Below are positions 17,468 through 27,858 of a stretch of 64,000 nt of DNA, in pieces. The stretch is from Cryobacterium glucosi (GTDB taxonomy: Bacteria > Actinomycetota > Actinomycetes > Actinomycetales > Microbacteriaceae). The notes beneath the pieces are model-generated. The model was not told where the DNA came from. It was given only the letters and a program-made list of their open reading frames with translations, and ran no database searches. Position 1 is the first letter of the stretch, and the number at the start of each line of letters is the position of its first letter. The DNA is taken from the NCBI RefSeq assembly GCF_004402235.1, contig NZ_SOFS01000045.1:1-64000 (forward strand), written 5' to 3'. The position numbers and the translations under genes are program-made.

Positions 17468-18754
17468 CTATTGAGTCCTGGCTGTCGTTTTCGGCCCGGT
17501 GGCCGGGTCAGCTGCAGGGTCCGTGGCCGGGTCTGCGGCCGACTCGGCGGACGGGCCCGCTGTGGCCGCGAGGGTTCCCGCGCCGAGCGTGATCCTGAGC
17601 CGGGTACCGTCCGGAGCATCGGCGGCGGCACGCAGCACGTGGCCCTCGCGCACCTGCACGATCGCGTAACCGCGATCGAGGGTGCCCTGCGGGGACAGCG
17701 TGCGGAGCCTCGAGCGGAGCTCCGTGACGACGCCGGCGGATGCCTCGACGACGCGTTCCACTAGCTCCGTTCCCCGGGCGACGTACCGGGTGAGGTCCTC
17801 GGCACGGGAATCGACGATCCAGGCCGTGCTGCTGAGCACGGGGCGTGACCGGAGCTGGCCGATCCGGTCGACCTCGGCGGCGAGGATTCCGGTCAGCCGG
17901 GTGCTCAACCGGGCCCTGGCCTGCTGGACGCGGTTGAGTTCGTCCGAGACGTCGGGAACGACCCGCTTGGCGGCATCCGTCGGGGTGGAGGCCCGGAGGT
18001 CGGCGACCTCGTCGAGCAGGGGCCGGTCGGCCTCGTGGCCGATCGCACTGACCAGGGGGGTGGCGCAGGCCGCCGCGGCGCGGAGCACGCGTTCGTCGCT
18101 GAAGCCGAGCAGGTTCTGGAAGTCGCCGCCGCCGCGGGCGACGATGATGACGTCGACGTCGGGGTCGGCATCGAGGCGCTGGATCGCGGCGACGACCTCG
18201 GCCACCGAGCGGTCGCCCTGCATGGCCGCGTACGCGAGGTGGAAATCGACGGCGGGCCAGCGCAGCTGGGCGTTGCGGATGACGTCCTTCTCGGCGTCGG
18301 AGTCCTTGCCGGTGACGAGGCCGATGCAGTGCGGCAGGAACGGGAGCGGTTTCTTGCGGGAGGTGGCGAAGAGGCCTTCGGCCGCGAGCTGCTTGCGGAG
18401 ACGCTCGAGGCGTTCGAGCATGTCGCCGAGGCCGACGTGGCGCAGGTCGAAGACCTGCATGGTGAGTGTGCCGCCCTTGACCCAGTAATTCGGTTTGACC
18501 AGTGCGATGACGCGGTCGCCCTGCTTGAACTCGTCGCTCAGCCGGGCCTTGACGGACGACCACACGGTGAAGCCGACGGTGGCGTCCTCGCTGAGGTCTT
18601 TGAGCTTGCCGTACACGTTGCCGCCACTGACGCCCCACTGGGTGATCTCACCCTCGACCCAGGCTGTGCCGAGCCGCTCGATGTAGCCGCGGATCTTGTT
18701 CGCCAGCAGGGCGACGGGCCACGGGGCCTCGAGGGTGGGTGGTGCATCGGTCAT
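17468..18754 (-). CDS. xseA: Exodeoxyribonuclease VII large subunit
   Basis: A 428-residue XseA. It has an N-terminal OB-fold domain (about residues 10-105, with [21 protein letters not shown]), a catalytic domain containing the [15 protein letters not shown] motif near 130-145 and the [17 protein letters not shown] segment near 195, then [25 protein letters not shown] long coiled coil follows (about 265-355). The C-terminal ~40 residues are an Ala/Asp/Pro/Thr-rich low-complexity tail after the usual RGYAIVQ segment. The ATG at 18754 has GGGAGG eight to nine bases upstream on the minus strand; an in-frame start 39 nt earlier lacks such a site. It is the first gene of the xseA-xseB-DUF4245-carbonic anhydrase operon. 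Confidence 0.93.
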   Translation of the reverse strand: MTDAPPTLEAPWPVALLANKIRGYIERLGTAWVEGEITQWGVSGGNVYGKLKDLSEDATVGFTVWSSVKARLSDEFKQGDRVIALVKPNYWVKGGTLTMQVFDLRHVGLGDMLERLERLRKQLAAEGLFATSRKKPLPFLPHCIGLVTGKDSDAEKDVIRNAQLRWPAVDFHLAYAAMQGDRSVAEVVAAIQRLDADPDVDVIIVARGGGDFQNLLGFSDERVLRAAAACATPLVSAIGHEADRPLLDEVADLRASTPTDAAKRVVPDVSDELNRVQQARARLSTRLTGILAAEVDRIGQLRSRPVLSSTAWIVDSRAEDLTRYVARGTELVERVVEASAGVVTELRSRLRTLSPQGTLDRGYAIVQVREGHVLRAAADAPDGTRLRITLGAGTLAATAGPSAESAADPATDPAADPATGPKTTARTQ

Positions 18755-18792
18755 GAATCGTTCCTCCCACGGCCTGTCCAGCCACGCACCCA

Positions 18793-18798
18793 TAGAAT
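18793..18798 (+). promoter_or_regulatory. -10 element of leaderless promoter for ispH
   Basis: TAGAAT, a near-ideal actinobacterial -10 hexamer, ends 6 nt before the GTG at 18805. There is no convincing ribosome site between them. This supports transcription starting at the GTG. Confidence 0.55.
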
Positions 18799-18804
18799 GA
18801 GCCG

Positions 18805-19884
18805 GTGACTATCAGCTCGGATTCAAGCGTTATCGGCCTCGGCATGCCCCGGATTCCCCGGGCACGCAACGTCCTCAAGGATACCCCGGTGGATGGGCCG
18901 AAACGGGTGCTGCTCGCTGCCCCGCGCGGCTACTGCGCGGGTGTCGACCGGGCCGTCATCGCGGTCGAGAAGGCGCTCGAGCTGTACGGAGCGCCCGTCT
19001 ACGTGCGCAAGCAGATCGTGCACAACGTGCACGTCGTCTCCGAACTCGAGAAGCAGGGCGCCATCTTCGTCGACGAGGTCGATGAGGTGCCCCGCGGCTC
19101 GCACCTCGTCTTCAGCGCCCATGGAGTGTCGCCGGCCGTCGTCAGCGCGGCCGCTGCGCGGGGGCTGCGCGCGATCGACGCGACCTGCCCGCTCGTCACC
19201 AAGGTGCACCGCGAGGCCGTGCGCTTCGCCCGCGATGATTTCGAGATCCTGCTGATCGGCCACGAAGGACATGAAGAGGTCGAGGGCACGGCAGGGGAGG
19301 CCCCGGAGCACACGACCCTCGTGGGCAGCCCGGACGAGGCCGACACGATCGTGGTGCGCAACCCGGAGAAGGTCGTCTGGCTGTCGCAGACCACCCTCAG
19401 CGTCGACGAGACCATGGAGACCGTGAGCCGGCTGCGCGCCCGGTTCCCGCTGCTGCAGGATCCGCCGAGCGATGACATCTGCTACGCCACCCAGAACCGG
19501 CAGGTGGCGATCAAGAAGATCGCCGAGGCCTCCGACCTCGTGCTCGTCGTCGGTTCGGCGAACTCGTCCAATTCGGTGCGCCTCGTCGAGGTCGCCCTCG
19601 AATACGGCGCCCGCGCCGCCTACCGGGTCGACTTCGCGAGCGAGGTCAAGCAGGAGTGGCTCGACGGCGTCGCGACCGTCGGAGTGACGAGCGGGGCGTC
19701 CGTGCCCGAGGAACTCGTGACCGAACTCCTGCGCGACCTCGCCGGCGCCGGCTTCGGTGACGTGCAGGAAGTGAAGACCGCCGAGGAGGACCTGCTGTTC
19801 TCGCTCCCGAAGGAACTGCGCAAGGACCTCGCGGGCAACAACGACGCACGGGCCCTCGGCGGGCGAGTGACCCGGGTCGAGTAG
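18805..19884 (+). CDS. ispH: 4-hydroxy-3-methylbut-2-enyl diphosphate reductase
   Basis: A 359-residue IspH, the last enzyme of the MEP isoprenoid pathway, making IPP and DMAPP. Three cysteines bind the [4Fe-4S] cluster: Cys44 in [11 protein letters not shown], Cys128 in DATCPLVTK and Cys226 in [11 protein letters not shown]. Substrate-binding His residues are in VHNVHVV and FSAHGVSP. The ~35-residue N-terminal extension is normal for actinobacteria. The GTG start is supported by TAGAAT 6 nt upstream (leaderless). It is divergent from the xseA operon across 50 bp. Confidence 0.94.
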   Translation: MTISSDSSVIGLGMPRIPRARNVLKDTPVDGPKRVLLAAPRGYCAGVDRAVIAVEKALELYGAPVYVRKQIVHNVHVVSELEKQGAIFVDEVDEVPRGSHLVFSAHGVSPAVVSAAAARGLRAIDATCPLVTKVHREAVRFARDDFEILLIGHEGHEEVEGTAGEAPEHTTLVGSPDEADTIVVRNPEKVVWLSQTTLSVDETMETVSRLRARFPLLQDPPSDDICYATQNRQVAIKKIAEASDLVLVVGSANSSNSVRLVEVALEYGARAAYRVDFASEVKQEWLDGVATVGVTSGASVPEELVTELLRDLAGAGFGDVQEVKTAEEDLLFSLPKELRKDLAGNNDARALGGRVTRVE

Positions 19885-19928
19885 CGCCGATCACCGTGGG
19901 GCGCCGGTGGGGGCTCCCGCGCGGATGC

Positions 19929-20480
19929 CTACGGCTGGCTGTAGAAGTCGATCAGCGTCGGGTCGGTGGTCACGACGACCATCATGAAGGCGAAGATCAC
20001 CACGAGCGCGATCACCGCGCCGATCACCGGGACGTAGAACGCCCGCTTGCGGCGTGAGATGAGCAGGATCGCCGCGGCGGCGGTGAGCAGCCAGACGATC
20101 GCTTCGGTGATGCCGCCCGCCGTGACGAGCCCGGCGACGGAGGAGTCCGGCACGTAGGTGCCGAGGTGGGACTGGGTGTAGAGCATCTGGATGGCGTCGG
20201 GGAGGGCGTTGAGCACCCCGATCGACATGAAGGTCGCGGCGAGGCCGAGCGCGAGCAGGCCGAGGGTGACCCGCCGGTCCCAGGCGGGAACATCGGGCTT
20301 GGCCGGTCCGGTCAGCGTCCCGAGCGACGGCGAGGAGACGGCGGAGTTCGGGCCGCCGGTGGGCGAGCGTGGTGTCGTGATGCCCGGATCCCAGCTCCAG
20401 CCTTCAGGGGCCAGCTCCCCGTAGCGGGGCTGGGGCCGGGGGTCCCGGCGGGGGCGGTCAGGGACGTTTTCGCTGGGCAC
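19929..20480 (-). CDS. Four-TM membrane protein with proline-rich N-terminus (DUF6264-like)
   Basis: A 183-residue protein. The first ~65 residues are Pro/Arg/Ser-rich and polar, with RPRRDPRPQPRYGELAPEGW, which resembles the N-terminal tag of small Microbacteriaceae membrane proteins. Four hydrophobic segments follow at about 70-90, 112-132, 136-142 and 148-170. No enzymatic motif is visible and the function is unknown. The start at 20480 overlaps the 3' end of the upstream methyltransferase gene by 23 nt, so the pair is probably co-transcribed. The family name is a tentative recollection. Confidence 0.6.
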   Translation of the reverse strand: MPSENVPDRPRRDPRPQPRYGELAPEGWSWDPGITTPRSPTGGPNSAVSSPSLGTLTGPAKPDVPAWDRRVTLGLLALGLAATFMSIGVLNALPDAIQMLYTQSHLGTYVPDSSVAGLVTAGGITEAIVWLLTAAAAILLISRRKRAFYVPVIGAVIALVVIFAFMMVVVTTDPTLIDFYSQP

Positions 20481-21507
20481 GGGGGAGCCGTTCGACTAAT
20501 TTGCGGGTGAGGAAGGCGACGGGATGCGTCTTCATATAGGTGAGGTGCGCCCGGAGACCGGCTACTTCGCCGGCCAGGGCATCCCGGGCGGCGGCGGTGG
20601 CGACGAGCTCGGCCGTCGCGGCGTCCCGTTCGGCCAGGGCGGTTGCTTTGTCAGCGGCGAGGAGGTCCGCCTCGAGGCGGGCCTGGGCGGCTGTGACGAG
20701 GGCGGCATCCGTGTTCTTGAGCGCCTCGTTCTCGGCGGCGATCCGGTTCGCGAATCCGAGGATCTCGTCGGGTGGAGTTGCACGCGTGCGGATCGGCGCG
20801 GTGTTCCGCGGCAGGAAGGCCAGGGGGATCGCGACTCCGACGTACTGGTAGACGTGGCTGTCCGTGGCCTTGAGGAGGTCGAAGAACGTCTCGTCCGCGG
20901 TGAGTCCGAGGCCGGCAAGACGTTCGGTCACCCAGCGTTCCGGATATTCCGAGACGACGGGGTCCTCCTCACGGATGCCGTAACCGGCGGCCGTGAACAT
21001 GTCTTCGATCTCGAAGGCATCGTAGAAATGCAGGTGAGTCTTGTCGAGCAGCCCGGTCTCCGTGTAGGTGAACCGGCCCTCGAGCAGGTCCAGCCGTACG
21101 GAAAGGTGACCCATGTTGGGAATCGAGTAGACCACGACTCCGCCGGGCCGCAGCAGGGCGCGAATGGCCACGAGGGTCGCGCGCGGGTCGGGCAGGTGTT
21201 CGAGGACGTCGGCGAACAGGACGACGTCGAAAGCTCCGAGCCCGGCGACGGCGACCGTGTCGCTCACGTCGAGCACGTAGGCCTCGGAGATCTTGCCCCG
21301 CGCCTCGTCGATGTCGACCGGATTCAGGTCGACACCGACGACGGTGCAGTTATTCATCTGTTCCAGGGCTTCACCGAAATTTCCGGCCGAGCACCCCACA
21401 TCCAGCACCCTCGATCCTTCAGGAATGAAGGAGAGCATGTTGGACCAGCTGTTGTTACGGGTTCCCCGCACGAACAGGTGGCTGGAGTACGCCGATGTTT
21501 CGCCCAT
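20458..21507 (-). CDS. Class I SAM-dependent methyltransferase with C-terminal coiled coil
   Basis: A 349-residue protein. Residues ~25-200 are a Rossmann methyltransferase of the Methyltransf_11/UbiG type: motif I VLDVGCSAGNFGE (34-46), the acidic loop VGVDLNPVDIDEA (~58-70) and FDVVLFADVLEHLPDP (~94-109). After residue ~245 the protein becomes an Ala/Glu-rich coiled coil of ~75 residues and ends in a very basic tail. Such architecture is found in glycan-modifying methyltransferases of surface polysaccharide clusters, but no glycosyltransferase is near. The ATG is preceded by minus-strand TAAATT (21514-21519) at 6 nt, suggesting a leaderless transcript. Confidence 0.8.
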   Translation of the reverse strand: MGETSAYSSHLFVRGTRNNSWSNMLSFIPEGSRVLDVGCSAGNFGEALEQMNNCTVVGVDLNPVDIDEARGKISEAYVLDVSDTVAVAGLGAFDVVLFADVLEHLPDPRATLVAIRALLRPGGVVVYSIPNMGHLSVRLDLLEGRFTYTETGLLDKTHLHFYDAFEIEDMFTAAGYGIREEDPVVSEYPERWVTERLAGLGLTADETFFDLLKATDSHVYQYVGVAIPLAFLPRNTAPIRTRATPPDEILGFANRIAAENEALKNTDAALVTAAQARLEADLLAADKATALAERDAATAELVATAAARDALAGEVAGLRAHLTYMKTHPVAFLTRKLVERLPRAQRKRP

Positions 21508-21513
21508 TGGATG

Positions 21514-21519
21514 AATTTA
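21514..21519 (-). promoter_or_regulatory. -10 element of leaderless promoter for the methyltransferase gene
   Basis: Minus-strand TAAATT ends 6 nt before the ATG at 21507 and lies just 8 nt beyond the end of fbaA, so the methyltransferase transcript starts within the 19-bp gap. Positional inference. Confidence 0.45.
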
Positions 21520-21526
21520 CTCCGGA

Positions 21527-22552
21527 TTAGCTCTCCGAGTGTCCAGCGGAACCGAGCTGCTGGGTGGCTTCGACGACGCGGGCGGCCATCGCCGTCTCGG
21601 CGACCTTGCCCCAGGCGCGCGGGTCATACAGCTTCTTGTTGCCGACTTCGCCGTCGATCTTGAGGACGCCGTCGTAGTTCTTCAGCATGTAGCCGGCAAC
21701 GGCACGCGTGAACGCGTACTGAGTGTCGGTGTCGATGTTCATCTTCACGACGCCGTTGGCGACGGCTTCGGCGATCTCGTCGGCGGTCGAGCCGGACCCG
21801 CCGTGGAAGACGAGGTCAAGCGGCTTCGGGCCGGTGCCGTACTTGGCGGCGAGGCCGTCCTGGATCTCCTTGAGGAGCTCCGGGCGCAGCTTGACGTTGC
21901 CGGGCTTGTAGACGCCGTGGACGTTGCCGAAGGTCAGCGCGGCCATGTAGCGGCCGTCTTCGCCGAGGCCGAGGGCGTCGATCATGGCGCTCGCGTCGGC
22001 GAGGGTCGTGTACAGGTTCTCGTTGATGTCGCCCTCGACACCGTCTTCTTCGCCGCCGACGGCGCCGATCTCGACCTCGAGGATCGCGTTGATGTTCTTC
22101 GTGCGCTTGAGGATGTCCTTCGCGATGACGAGGTTCTCAGCGAGCGGGATGGCGGAACCGTCCCACATGTGCGACTGGAAGATCGGGTTGCGCCCGGCCT
22201 TGACTTCGGCTTCCGAAGCGGCGATGAGGGGGAGGACGAAGTCGTCCAGGGCGCCCTTGGGGCAGTGGTCCGTGTGCAGGGCAACGGTAACGGGGTAATT
22301 GTCGGCGACGGACTGCACGAAGTGAGCCATGGCGAGCGCACCGGATGCGCGGTTCTTGACCGTGTGGCCGGCGAAATAATCGGCGCCACCGGTGGTGACC
22401 TGGATGATGCCGTCGGAGCCGGCTTCAGTCAGGCCCTGCAGGACGGCATTAATGCTCTGGGAAGACGCAACGTTGAACGCCGGGTAAGCGAAACCCTGGG
22501 TCTTGGCTTTGTTGAGCATCTCTGCATACTGGTCTGGGGTTGCGATGGGCAT
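21527..22552 (-). CDS. fbaA: Class II fructose-bisphosphate aldolase
   Basis: A 341-residue zinc-dependent aldolase cleaving fructose-1,6-bisphosphate to DHAP and glyceraldehyde-3-phosphate. The zinc/catalytic segment LHTDHCPKG near residues 92-100, ILEVEIGAVGGEEDGVEG near 158-175, LTFGNVHGVYKPG near 205-217 and VFHGGSGST near 250 are all present, giving the metal-binding His and phosphate-binding Gly/Ser residues. Its size fits the FbaA type of actinobacteria. It is divergent from glpX, so the glycolytic aldolase and gluconeogenic phosphatase share an intergenic region of ~190 bp (22553-22744). Confidence 0.95.
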   Translation of the reverse strand: MPIATPDQYAEMLNKAKTQGFAYPAFNVASSQSINAVLQGLTEAGSDGIIQVTTGGADYFAGHTVKNRASGALAMAHFVQSVADNYPVTVALHTDHCPKGALDDFVLPLIAASEAEVKAGRNPIFQSHMWDGSAIPLAENLVIAKDILKRTKNINAILEVEIGAVGGEEDGVEGDINENLYTTLADASAMIDALGLGEDGRYMAALTFGNVHGVYKPGNVKLRPELLKEIQDGLAAKYGTGPKPLDLVFHGGSGSTADEIAEAVANGVVKMNIDTDTQYAFTRAVAGYMLKNYDGVLKIDGEVGNKKLYDPRAWGKVAETAMAARVVEATQQLGSAGHSES

Positions 22553-22744
22553 GTTTCTGCGTCTCCTCGGTTGTACAGATTCGGTCTTCCCATCCTACCG
22601 ATGGCGGCTGGATGGCTGGACGGGAAACATCAGCCGTTCCCGCTGGGCGGGCGCTAGGCTCTTAAACGGCAGCGCTGGGCGACCGGCGCCGGCCCAACGC
22701 TGGGCCTTGCCACTGCCGCACTCTTCGTCCGGGAAGGACCATCT

Positions 22745-23731
22745 GTGAACAGCCCCGAAATCGCCCCCAATTTCACCCACCCGGACCGAAACCTGGCCAT
22801 GGAGCTGGTGCGCGCGACCGAAGCCGCGGCTATCCGCGCGGTGCCGTTCATCGGCCGCGGAGACAAGAACGCGGCTGACAAGGCCGCCGTCGACGCGATG
22901 CGAGTCTTCCTCGGTACCGTCAACTTCGATGGAGTCATCGTCATCGGCGAGGGCGAGAAGGACAAGGCCCCGATGCTCTTCAACGGCGAGCACGTCGGAA
23001 ACGGCACCGGTCCGGCCTGCGACATCGCCGTGGACCCCATCGACGGCACGAGCCTCACGGCCGAGGGGCGCCAGAACGCGCTCTCGGTGATCGCCGTATC
23101 GTCCCGGGGCACGATGCTCGATGCCTCCTCGGTGTTCTACATGGACAAGATCGTCACGGGCGCCGCCGGCTTCGGCGTCGTGCACCTGGACCAGCCAATC
23201 GGCGACAACCTGCGCGCGCTGTCCCAGGCCACCGGCAAGCCCATCGGCGAGATGGTCGTCGCCGTGCTCAACCGTCCGCGCCACGAAGGCCTGATCGACG
23301 CGATCCGGAGCGCGGGAGCCGGCACCCGTCTCATGTCCGACGGCGACGTCGCCGGCGGCATCAACGCCGCCCGTTACGGCACCCGCATCGACATGTGCGT
23401 CGGTATCGGCGGCAGCCCGGAGGGCATCACGACGGCGTGCGCGCTCAAGGCACTCGGCGGCTTCATGCAGGGCCGACTCGCCCCCAAGGACGACGCCGAA
23501 CGTGCCAGGGCCATTGCTGCCGGACTCGACGTCGACAAGGTGCTCGACCTCGACGACATGGTCTCGGGAGACAACACCTTCTTCGTCGCTACCGGCGTGA
23601 CCGACGGCGGTCTCGTCGACGGCGTGCGTCGTAAGGGTCCGATCATTCGCACCGAGAGCATCGTCATGCGCGGCAAGTCCGGCACCGTCCGCCGGGTCGT
23701 GGCCGACCACCTCGCCGCCAAGTGGCTGTAG
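22745..23731 (+). CDS. glpX: Class II fructose-1,6-bisphosphatase
   Basis: A 328-residue GlpX-type phosphatase, the gluconeogenic FBPase of most actinobacteria. The metal-binding residues are in GEGEKDKAPML (~60-70) and DIAVDPIDGTS (~96-106), with the phosphate/substrate segments KPIGEMVVAVLNRPRHE and SDGDVAGGI further on. The start GTG (22745) has GAAGGA about six bases upstream. It is divergent from fbaA. The intact metal site suggests full activity. Confidence 0.94.
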   Translation: MNSPEIAPNFTHPDRNLAMELVRATEAAAIRAVPFIGRGDKNAADKAAVDAMRVFLGTVNFDGVIVIGEGEKDKAPMLFNGEHVGNGTGPACDIAVDPIDGTSLTAEGRQNALSVIAVSSRGTMLDASSVFYMDKIVTGAAGFGVVHLDQPIGDNLRALSQATGKPIGEMVVAVLNRPRHEGLIDAIRSAGAGTRLMSDGDVAGGINAARYGTRIDMCVGIGGSPEGITTACALKALGGFMQGRLAPKDDAERARAIAAGLDVDKVLDLDDMVSGDNTFFVATGVTDGGLVDGVRRKGPIIRTESIVMRGKSGTVRRVVADHLAAKWL

Positions 23732-23779
23732 CCCGCGGGCACTGACCTCGCACTGACCGCACCCCCGCATCTCCCTACA

Positions 23780-23843
23780 ACAATCGCCGTTTCGGCCGAG
23801 TACCCCCGTTCTTCGGGAGACGCTCGGCCGGAACGGCGATTGT
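23780..23843. terminator. Long inverted repeat between convergent glpX and rmuC (probable bidirectional terminator)
   Basis: Arms 23780-23800 and 23823-23843 (21 nt, one G-T pair) enclose a 22-nt loop with its own CCCG/CGGG helix. It lies between the stop of glpX and the stop of the convergent rmuC gene. As with the other palindromes here, no T-run follows. Confidence 0.65.
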
Positions 23844-23857
23844 CGTATTGCGCCCGC

Positions 23858-25213
23858 TCAGTCCGCGCGGTGGGCGGATGCCTCGAGTCCTGCCTCGGCG
23901 AGTCCCGCGGCTTCCAGTTCGGTCACGAACTCCCAGGCGACGAGTTCCCGCGGGGACTCCTCGACGCCCGCCAGCGGGGCGAGCACTTTGGACTCGTCGA
24001 GTGCGTTGAGCTTGCGCGCCGTCGGCAGGACCTGGCGTTCCATCGAACCGACGAAACCGTTGTAGTCCTTGACGGTGCGCTCGATGGAGCGCCCCAGCTT
24101 CTCGATGTGGGTGGCGGTGACGGCCAGCCGGGCGTAGAGCTCGCGGCTGAGGTCGAAGAGCATTTTCGCGTCGTGCGTGAGCACATCCTGTTGCCAGGTG
24201 AACGCGACGGTCTTGAGCACCGACCAGAGCGTCACGGGGGAGGCGAGCGCGACCCGTTTGGAGAAGGCGAACTCCATGATCGAAGGGTCGGCTTCGAGAG
24301 CGGACGACACGAGCGACTCGCTCGGGATGAACGCGATCACGATCTCGGGGGAGGCCTCGAGGCCCTGCCAGTATGCCTTGCTGCCGAGGGCGGTGATGTG
24401 GTCGCGCACTGCCTTCACGTGGGCGCCCAAAAGAGCCGTGCGCCGTGCGCCCTCCGCACCGGTGGCCGTCGCCGGGATCTGGCTCGCCTCGAGGAACGCC
24501 GTGAACGGCACCTTGGCGTCGACGGCGATGTTCTTGCCTCCGGGCAGGTGCACGACCATGTCAGGCCGGCCGGCGCCCGCGTCTGAGCTGATGCTCGACT
24601 GCACGTCGAAATCGACCCGCTCGATGAGCCCGGCGGCCTCGACGACGCTGCGCAGCTGGGTCTCGCCCCAGACTCCGCGCGTGTTGTTGGCGCGCAAGGC
24701 GGAAGCCAGTGACTCGGCGGTGCTGCGCAGGCGCTCTTCGGATTCAGTGGCACTGCGGAGTTGCTGGCTGAGCTCGCCGTGCTGCAGGCTGCGCTGGGCC
24801 TCGAGTTCGGAGACCTTCAGCTGCATGTCGTGCAGGCTTTCCCGCACCGGGGCCAGGGCCTGCAGGACCTTGCTCTCCCGCTGTTCGCGTTCGGTGCGGG
24901 CGGCGGCCTCCTCGCGGTGCCGCTCGTCGAACTCGCGTCCCCGGCGCTGCGCCTCGGCGAGTTGCTCGCGGAGGGCATCCGTCGTGGCCTGCACCGAGGC
25001 CAGTTCTTCACGCAGGATGGCCGAGACGGCGGCCTCGGAGGACCGCAGTTCGGCGAGGTCGACCTGGTGGCGGGCTTCGAGAACGGCGGGATCGACGGTG
25101 GGCGTGGCTGCGCCGTCCCGGGCGGCGCGGCGTTGCAGCACGATGACCGTGCAGAGGGCGCCGAGTACGGCGCCGAGGGCGATGCCGAGAAGGAGGGTGA
25201 GCCAGGGATCCAT
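23858..25213 (-). CDS. rmuC: DNA recombination protein RmuC homologue
   Basis: A 451-residue protein: an N-terminal membrane anchor (residues ~4-26), a long coiled coil (~45-175) and the RmuC domain, a predicted PD-(D/E)XK-type nuclease fold (~185-400). Recognisable motifs are RGVWGETQLRSVVEAAGL near 185-203, GRPDMVVHLPGGKNIAVDAKVP near 220-242 (with the Asp and Lys of the nuclease core) and FIPSESLVSSALE near 300. RmuC limits inversions at short repeats in E. coli. The C-terminal tail (~400-451) is variable. The ATG at 25213 gives the anchor directly. Confidence 0.9.
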   Translation of the reverse strand: MDPWLTLLLGIALGAVLGALCTVIVLQRRAARDGAATPTVDPAVLEARHQVDLAELRSSEAAVSAILREELASVQATTDALREQLAEAQRRGREFDERHREEAAARTEREQRESKVLQALAPVRESLHDMQLKVSELEAQRSLQHGELSQQLRSATESEERLRSTAESLASALRANNTRGVWGETQLRSVVEAAGLIERVDFDVQSSISSDAGAGRPDMVVHLPGGKNIAVDAKVPFTAFLEASQIPATATGAEGARRTALLGAHVKAVRDHITALGSKAYWQGLEASPEIVIAFIPSESLVSSALEADPSIMEFAFSKRVALASPVTLWSVLKTVAFTWQQDVLTHDAKMLFDLSRELYARLAVTATHIEKLGRSIERTVKDYNGFVGSMERQVLPTARKLNALDESKVLAPLAGVEESPRELVAWEFVTELEAAGLAEAGLEASAHRAD

Positions 25214-25313
25214 GTCTCAACCCTGCCAGTGGCCACCGACATTGGCGTCGCGGCAGGCGGGAACCCGCCGAGGAGGGTTCACCGGTCTGGCGACCCGGTG
25301 AGCTGGGAGCGCG

Positions 25314-25925
25314 TCAGGCTTCGAGCGCGAGCGCGAGAGTCAGCATTTCCGGGTCGTTCCGGGTGGTCCGCGACACGACGAGGTGTTCCCGGTTGATCCG
25401 CTGCGCGAAGAATCCGAGGTACGGCAGCTGGATGATCGTCGTGAGGCCGCCCTGTCCTGCCGTGACGAGCGCGGGGATGACGCGGTTCTCCGGCAGGGCG
25501 CCGAGCGGTGCGGGCATCGTCGTGCGCCACATTCCATAGGCTTCCTGGTCGATGCCGGAGTTCCAGAAGTCCGAGGGCCAGGTCGAGGTCGATGTCGCCG
25601 CCCACAGCTCCGCGTCGGTGAGGGTGTCCAGGAGGCGCTGGATCTCCTCGTCCGGGATGCTCACGGTCGGTTCGGCCACGTCGAAGTGGGTCCAGGCCCG
25701 CCGCCACTCGGCCAGCCAGCGCTGCACGGCGGCGTCGACGTCGAGGTCGGCCGGCCGGCGCGAGGTACCCGGGTCCGGCTCCGAATCCAGGCGCGGAACG
25801 CTGTCGATCTCGAGGTGCCAGGCGCTGCGCACGAAGAGCAGGAAGGTCAGGGGCGACCAGCACTCCTCGACGTTGATCTGCATGTCCTGGGGCCAGGGGC
25901 TCAGTGGCAGGTCTTCGGAGTCCAC
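25314..25925 (-). CDS. Uncharacterised protein, about 203 residues
   Basis: I do not recognise a family. The product is acidic and soluble-looking. It has a Trp-rich N-terminal half (ECWSPLTFLLFVRSAWHLE near 22-40, then WLAEWRRAWTHFD near 70-82) and a C-terminal hydrophobic core with IIQLPYLGFFAQRI near 165-180. No signal peptide, TM helix or metal motif is evident. Codon use matches its neighbours and the opposite-strand frames look like shadows. It begins 25 nt after the DEDD exonuclease gene on the same strand, so the two may be co-transcribed. Confidence 0.7.
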   Translation of the reverse strand: MDSEDLPLSPWPQDMQINVEECWSPLTFLLFVRSAWHLEIDSVPRLDSEPDPGTSRRPADLDVDAAVQRWLAEWRRAWTHFDVAEPTVSIPDEEIQRLLDTLTDAELWAATSTSTWPSDFWNSGIDQEAYGMWRTTMPAPLGALPENRVIPALVTAGQGGLTTIIQLPYLGFFAQRINREHLVVSRTTRNDPEMLTLALALEA

Positions 25926-25950
25926 GATGGCGGCCCGGATCGTCTTGCTG

Positions 25951-26568
25951 CTAGCTCAGGGCCATCGGCCCGTGGACCGCGGCCTTCGCTGCGATGGCGA
26001 CGGGCCCGATGGCTCCGACCGCGACCTTGGTGATCCGGGCCAGGTCTTCGACCGTGTCCGCGCCGTGCCGTTTCGCCGCGTGGATGATGATGGCGGCGCA
26101 CGCCTCCGCGTCGGCGAGGGCGTCGTGGTGCGCGAAGTCCTCGAAACCGGCCGCCATCGCGGCGACCGGGAGCCGGTACGAGTCGAGGTGGTACGTGCGG
26201 CGGGCGACCTGCAGGCTGCACACATAGCTGAAGTCGGGCACCGGGAGTCCCGCGACCGTCGAGGCGGTCTTGATGACGCCGAGGTCGAAGCCGGCGTTGT
26301 GGGCCACGAGGGTGTCACCGTCGGCGAAGGCGACCAGTGCCGGGAGCTGCTGGGCCCAGGTCGGGGCGCCGAAGACATCCGCCGGGTAGATGCCGTGGAT
26401 CTTGATGTTCCACTTCAGGAACTCGTCGTGCCCGGGCGCGGGCTGGATGAACCAGCCGACCCGATCGGTCACGAGCCCGTCACGCACCTTCACGAGCCCG
26501 ACCGAACACGCGGAGGCGCTTGAGGAGTTGGCGGTTTCGAAGTCGATCGCGGTGAAGTTGAGGGGCAC
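25951..26568 (-). CDS. DEDD-family 3'-5' exonuclease (DnaQ-like)
   Basis: A 205-residue RNase T/DnaQ-type exonuclease domain. Exo I is AIDFETANSS with Asp9 and Glu11. Exo II is TLVAHNAGFDLGVI near 86-99. Exo III is the HDALADAEACA segment near 148-158 with the catalytic His and Asp of the DEDDh type. It stands alone, not fused to a polymerase, and resembles the small epsilon-like exonucleases found as extra copies in actinobacteria. The start is GTG (26566-26568) with a GAAGG-like ribosome site. It is divergent from ychF across about 60 bp. Confidence 0.88.
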   Translation of the reverse strand: MPLNFTAIDFETANSSSASACSVGLVKVRDGLVTDRVGWFIQPAPGHDEFLKWNIKIHGIYPADVFGAPTWAQQLPALVAFADGDTLVAHNAGFDLGVIKTASTVAGLPVPDFSYVCSLQVARRTYHLDSYRLPVAAMAAGFEDFAHHDALADAEACAAIIIHAAKRHGADTVEDLARITKVAVGAIGPVAIAAKAAVHGPMALS

Positions 26569-26617
26569 CCCTTCATGCTCTCACGGCCCACCGACAGGCC
26601 CGGCGGGGCCCGCCCGG

Positions 26618-26623
26618 TACGAT
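26618..26623 (+). promoter_or_regulatory. -10-like element upstream of ychF
   Basis: TACGAT ends 8 nt before the GTG at 26632. The spacing would place the transcript start within two bases of the start codon, consistent with a leaderless or nearly leaderless mRNA. No ribosome site is seen before the GTG. Confidence 0.4.
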
Positions 26624-26631
26624 GGATTCTC

Positions 26632-27705
<1,074 letters not shown>

Positions 27706-27725
27706 CCTCCGGCATCCCAATTTCT

Positions 27726-27763
27726 GAGCGACGACCGGCAGAGGTGCCGGTCGTCGCTCTTCC
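27726..27763 (+). terminator. Rho-independent terminator of ychF
   Basis: A perfect 15-bp stem (27726-27740 with 27745-27759) closes a GAGG loop and is followed by TTCC. It begins 20 nt after the ychF stop. Confidence 0.75.
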
Positions 27764-27845
27764 GTTGTTGGCGTCGCGCGGATGGCACCCGAACCGCGCA
27801 GGAGACTCCGAGCGCGAAACAGCCGGGCGAACTTTCTTCGGCCCG

Positions 27846-27851
27846 TAGGAT
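27846..27851 (+). promoter_or_regulatory. -10 element of leaderless promoter for the small membrane gene pair
   Basis: TAGGAT ends 7 nt before the ATG at 27859, which has no ribosome site. A leaderless start is likely. Positional inference. Confidence 0.45.
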
Positions 27852-27858
27852 TCACACC

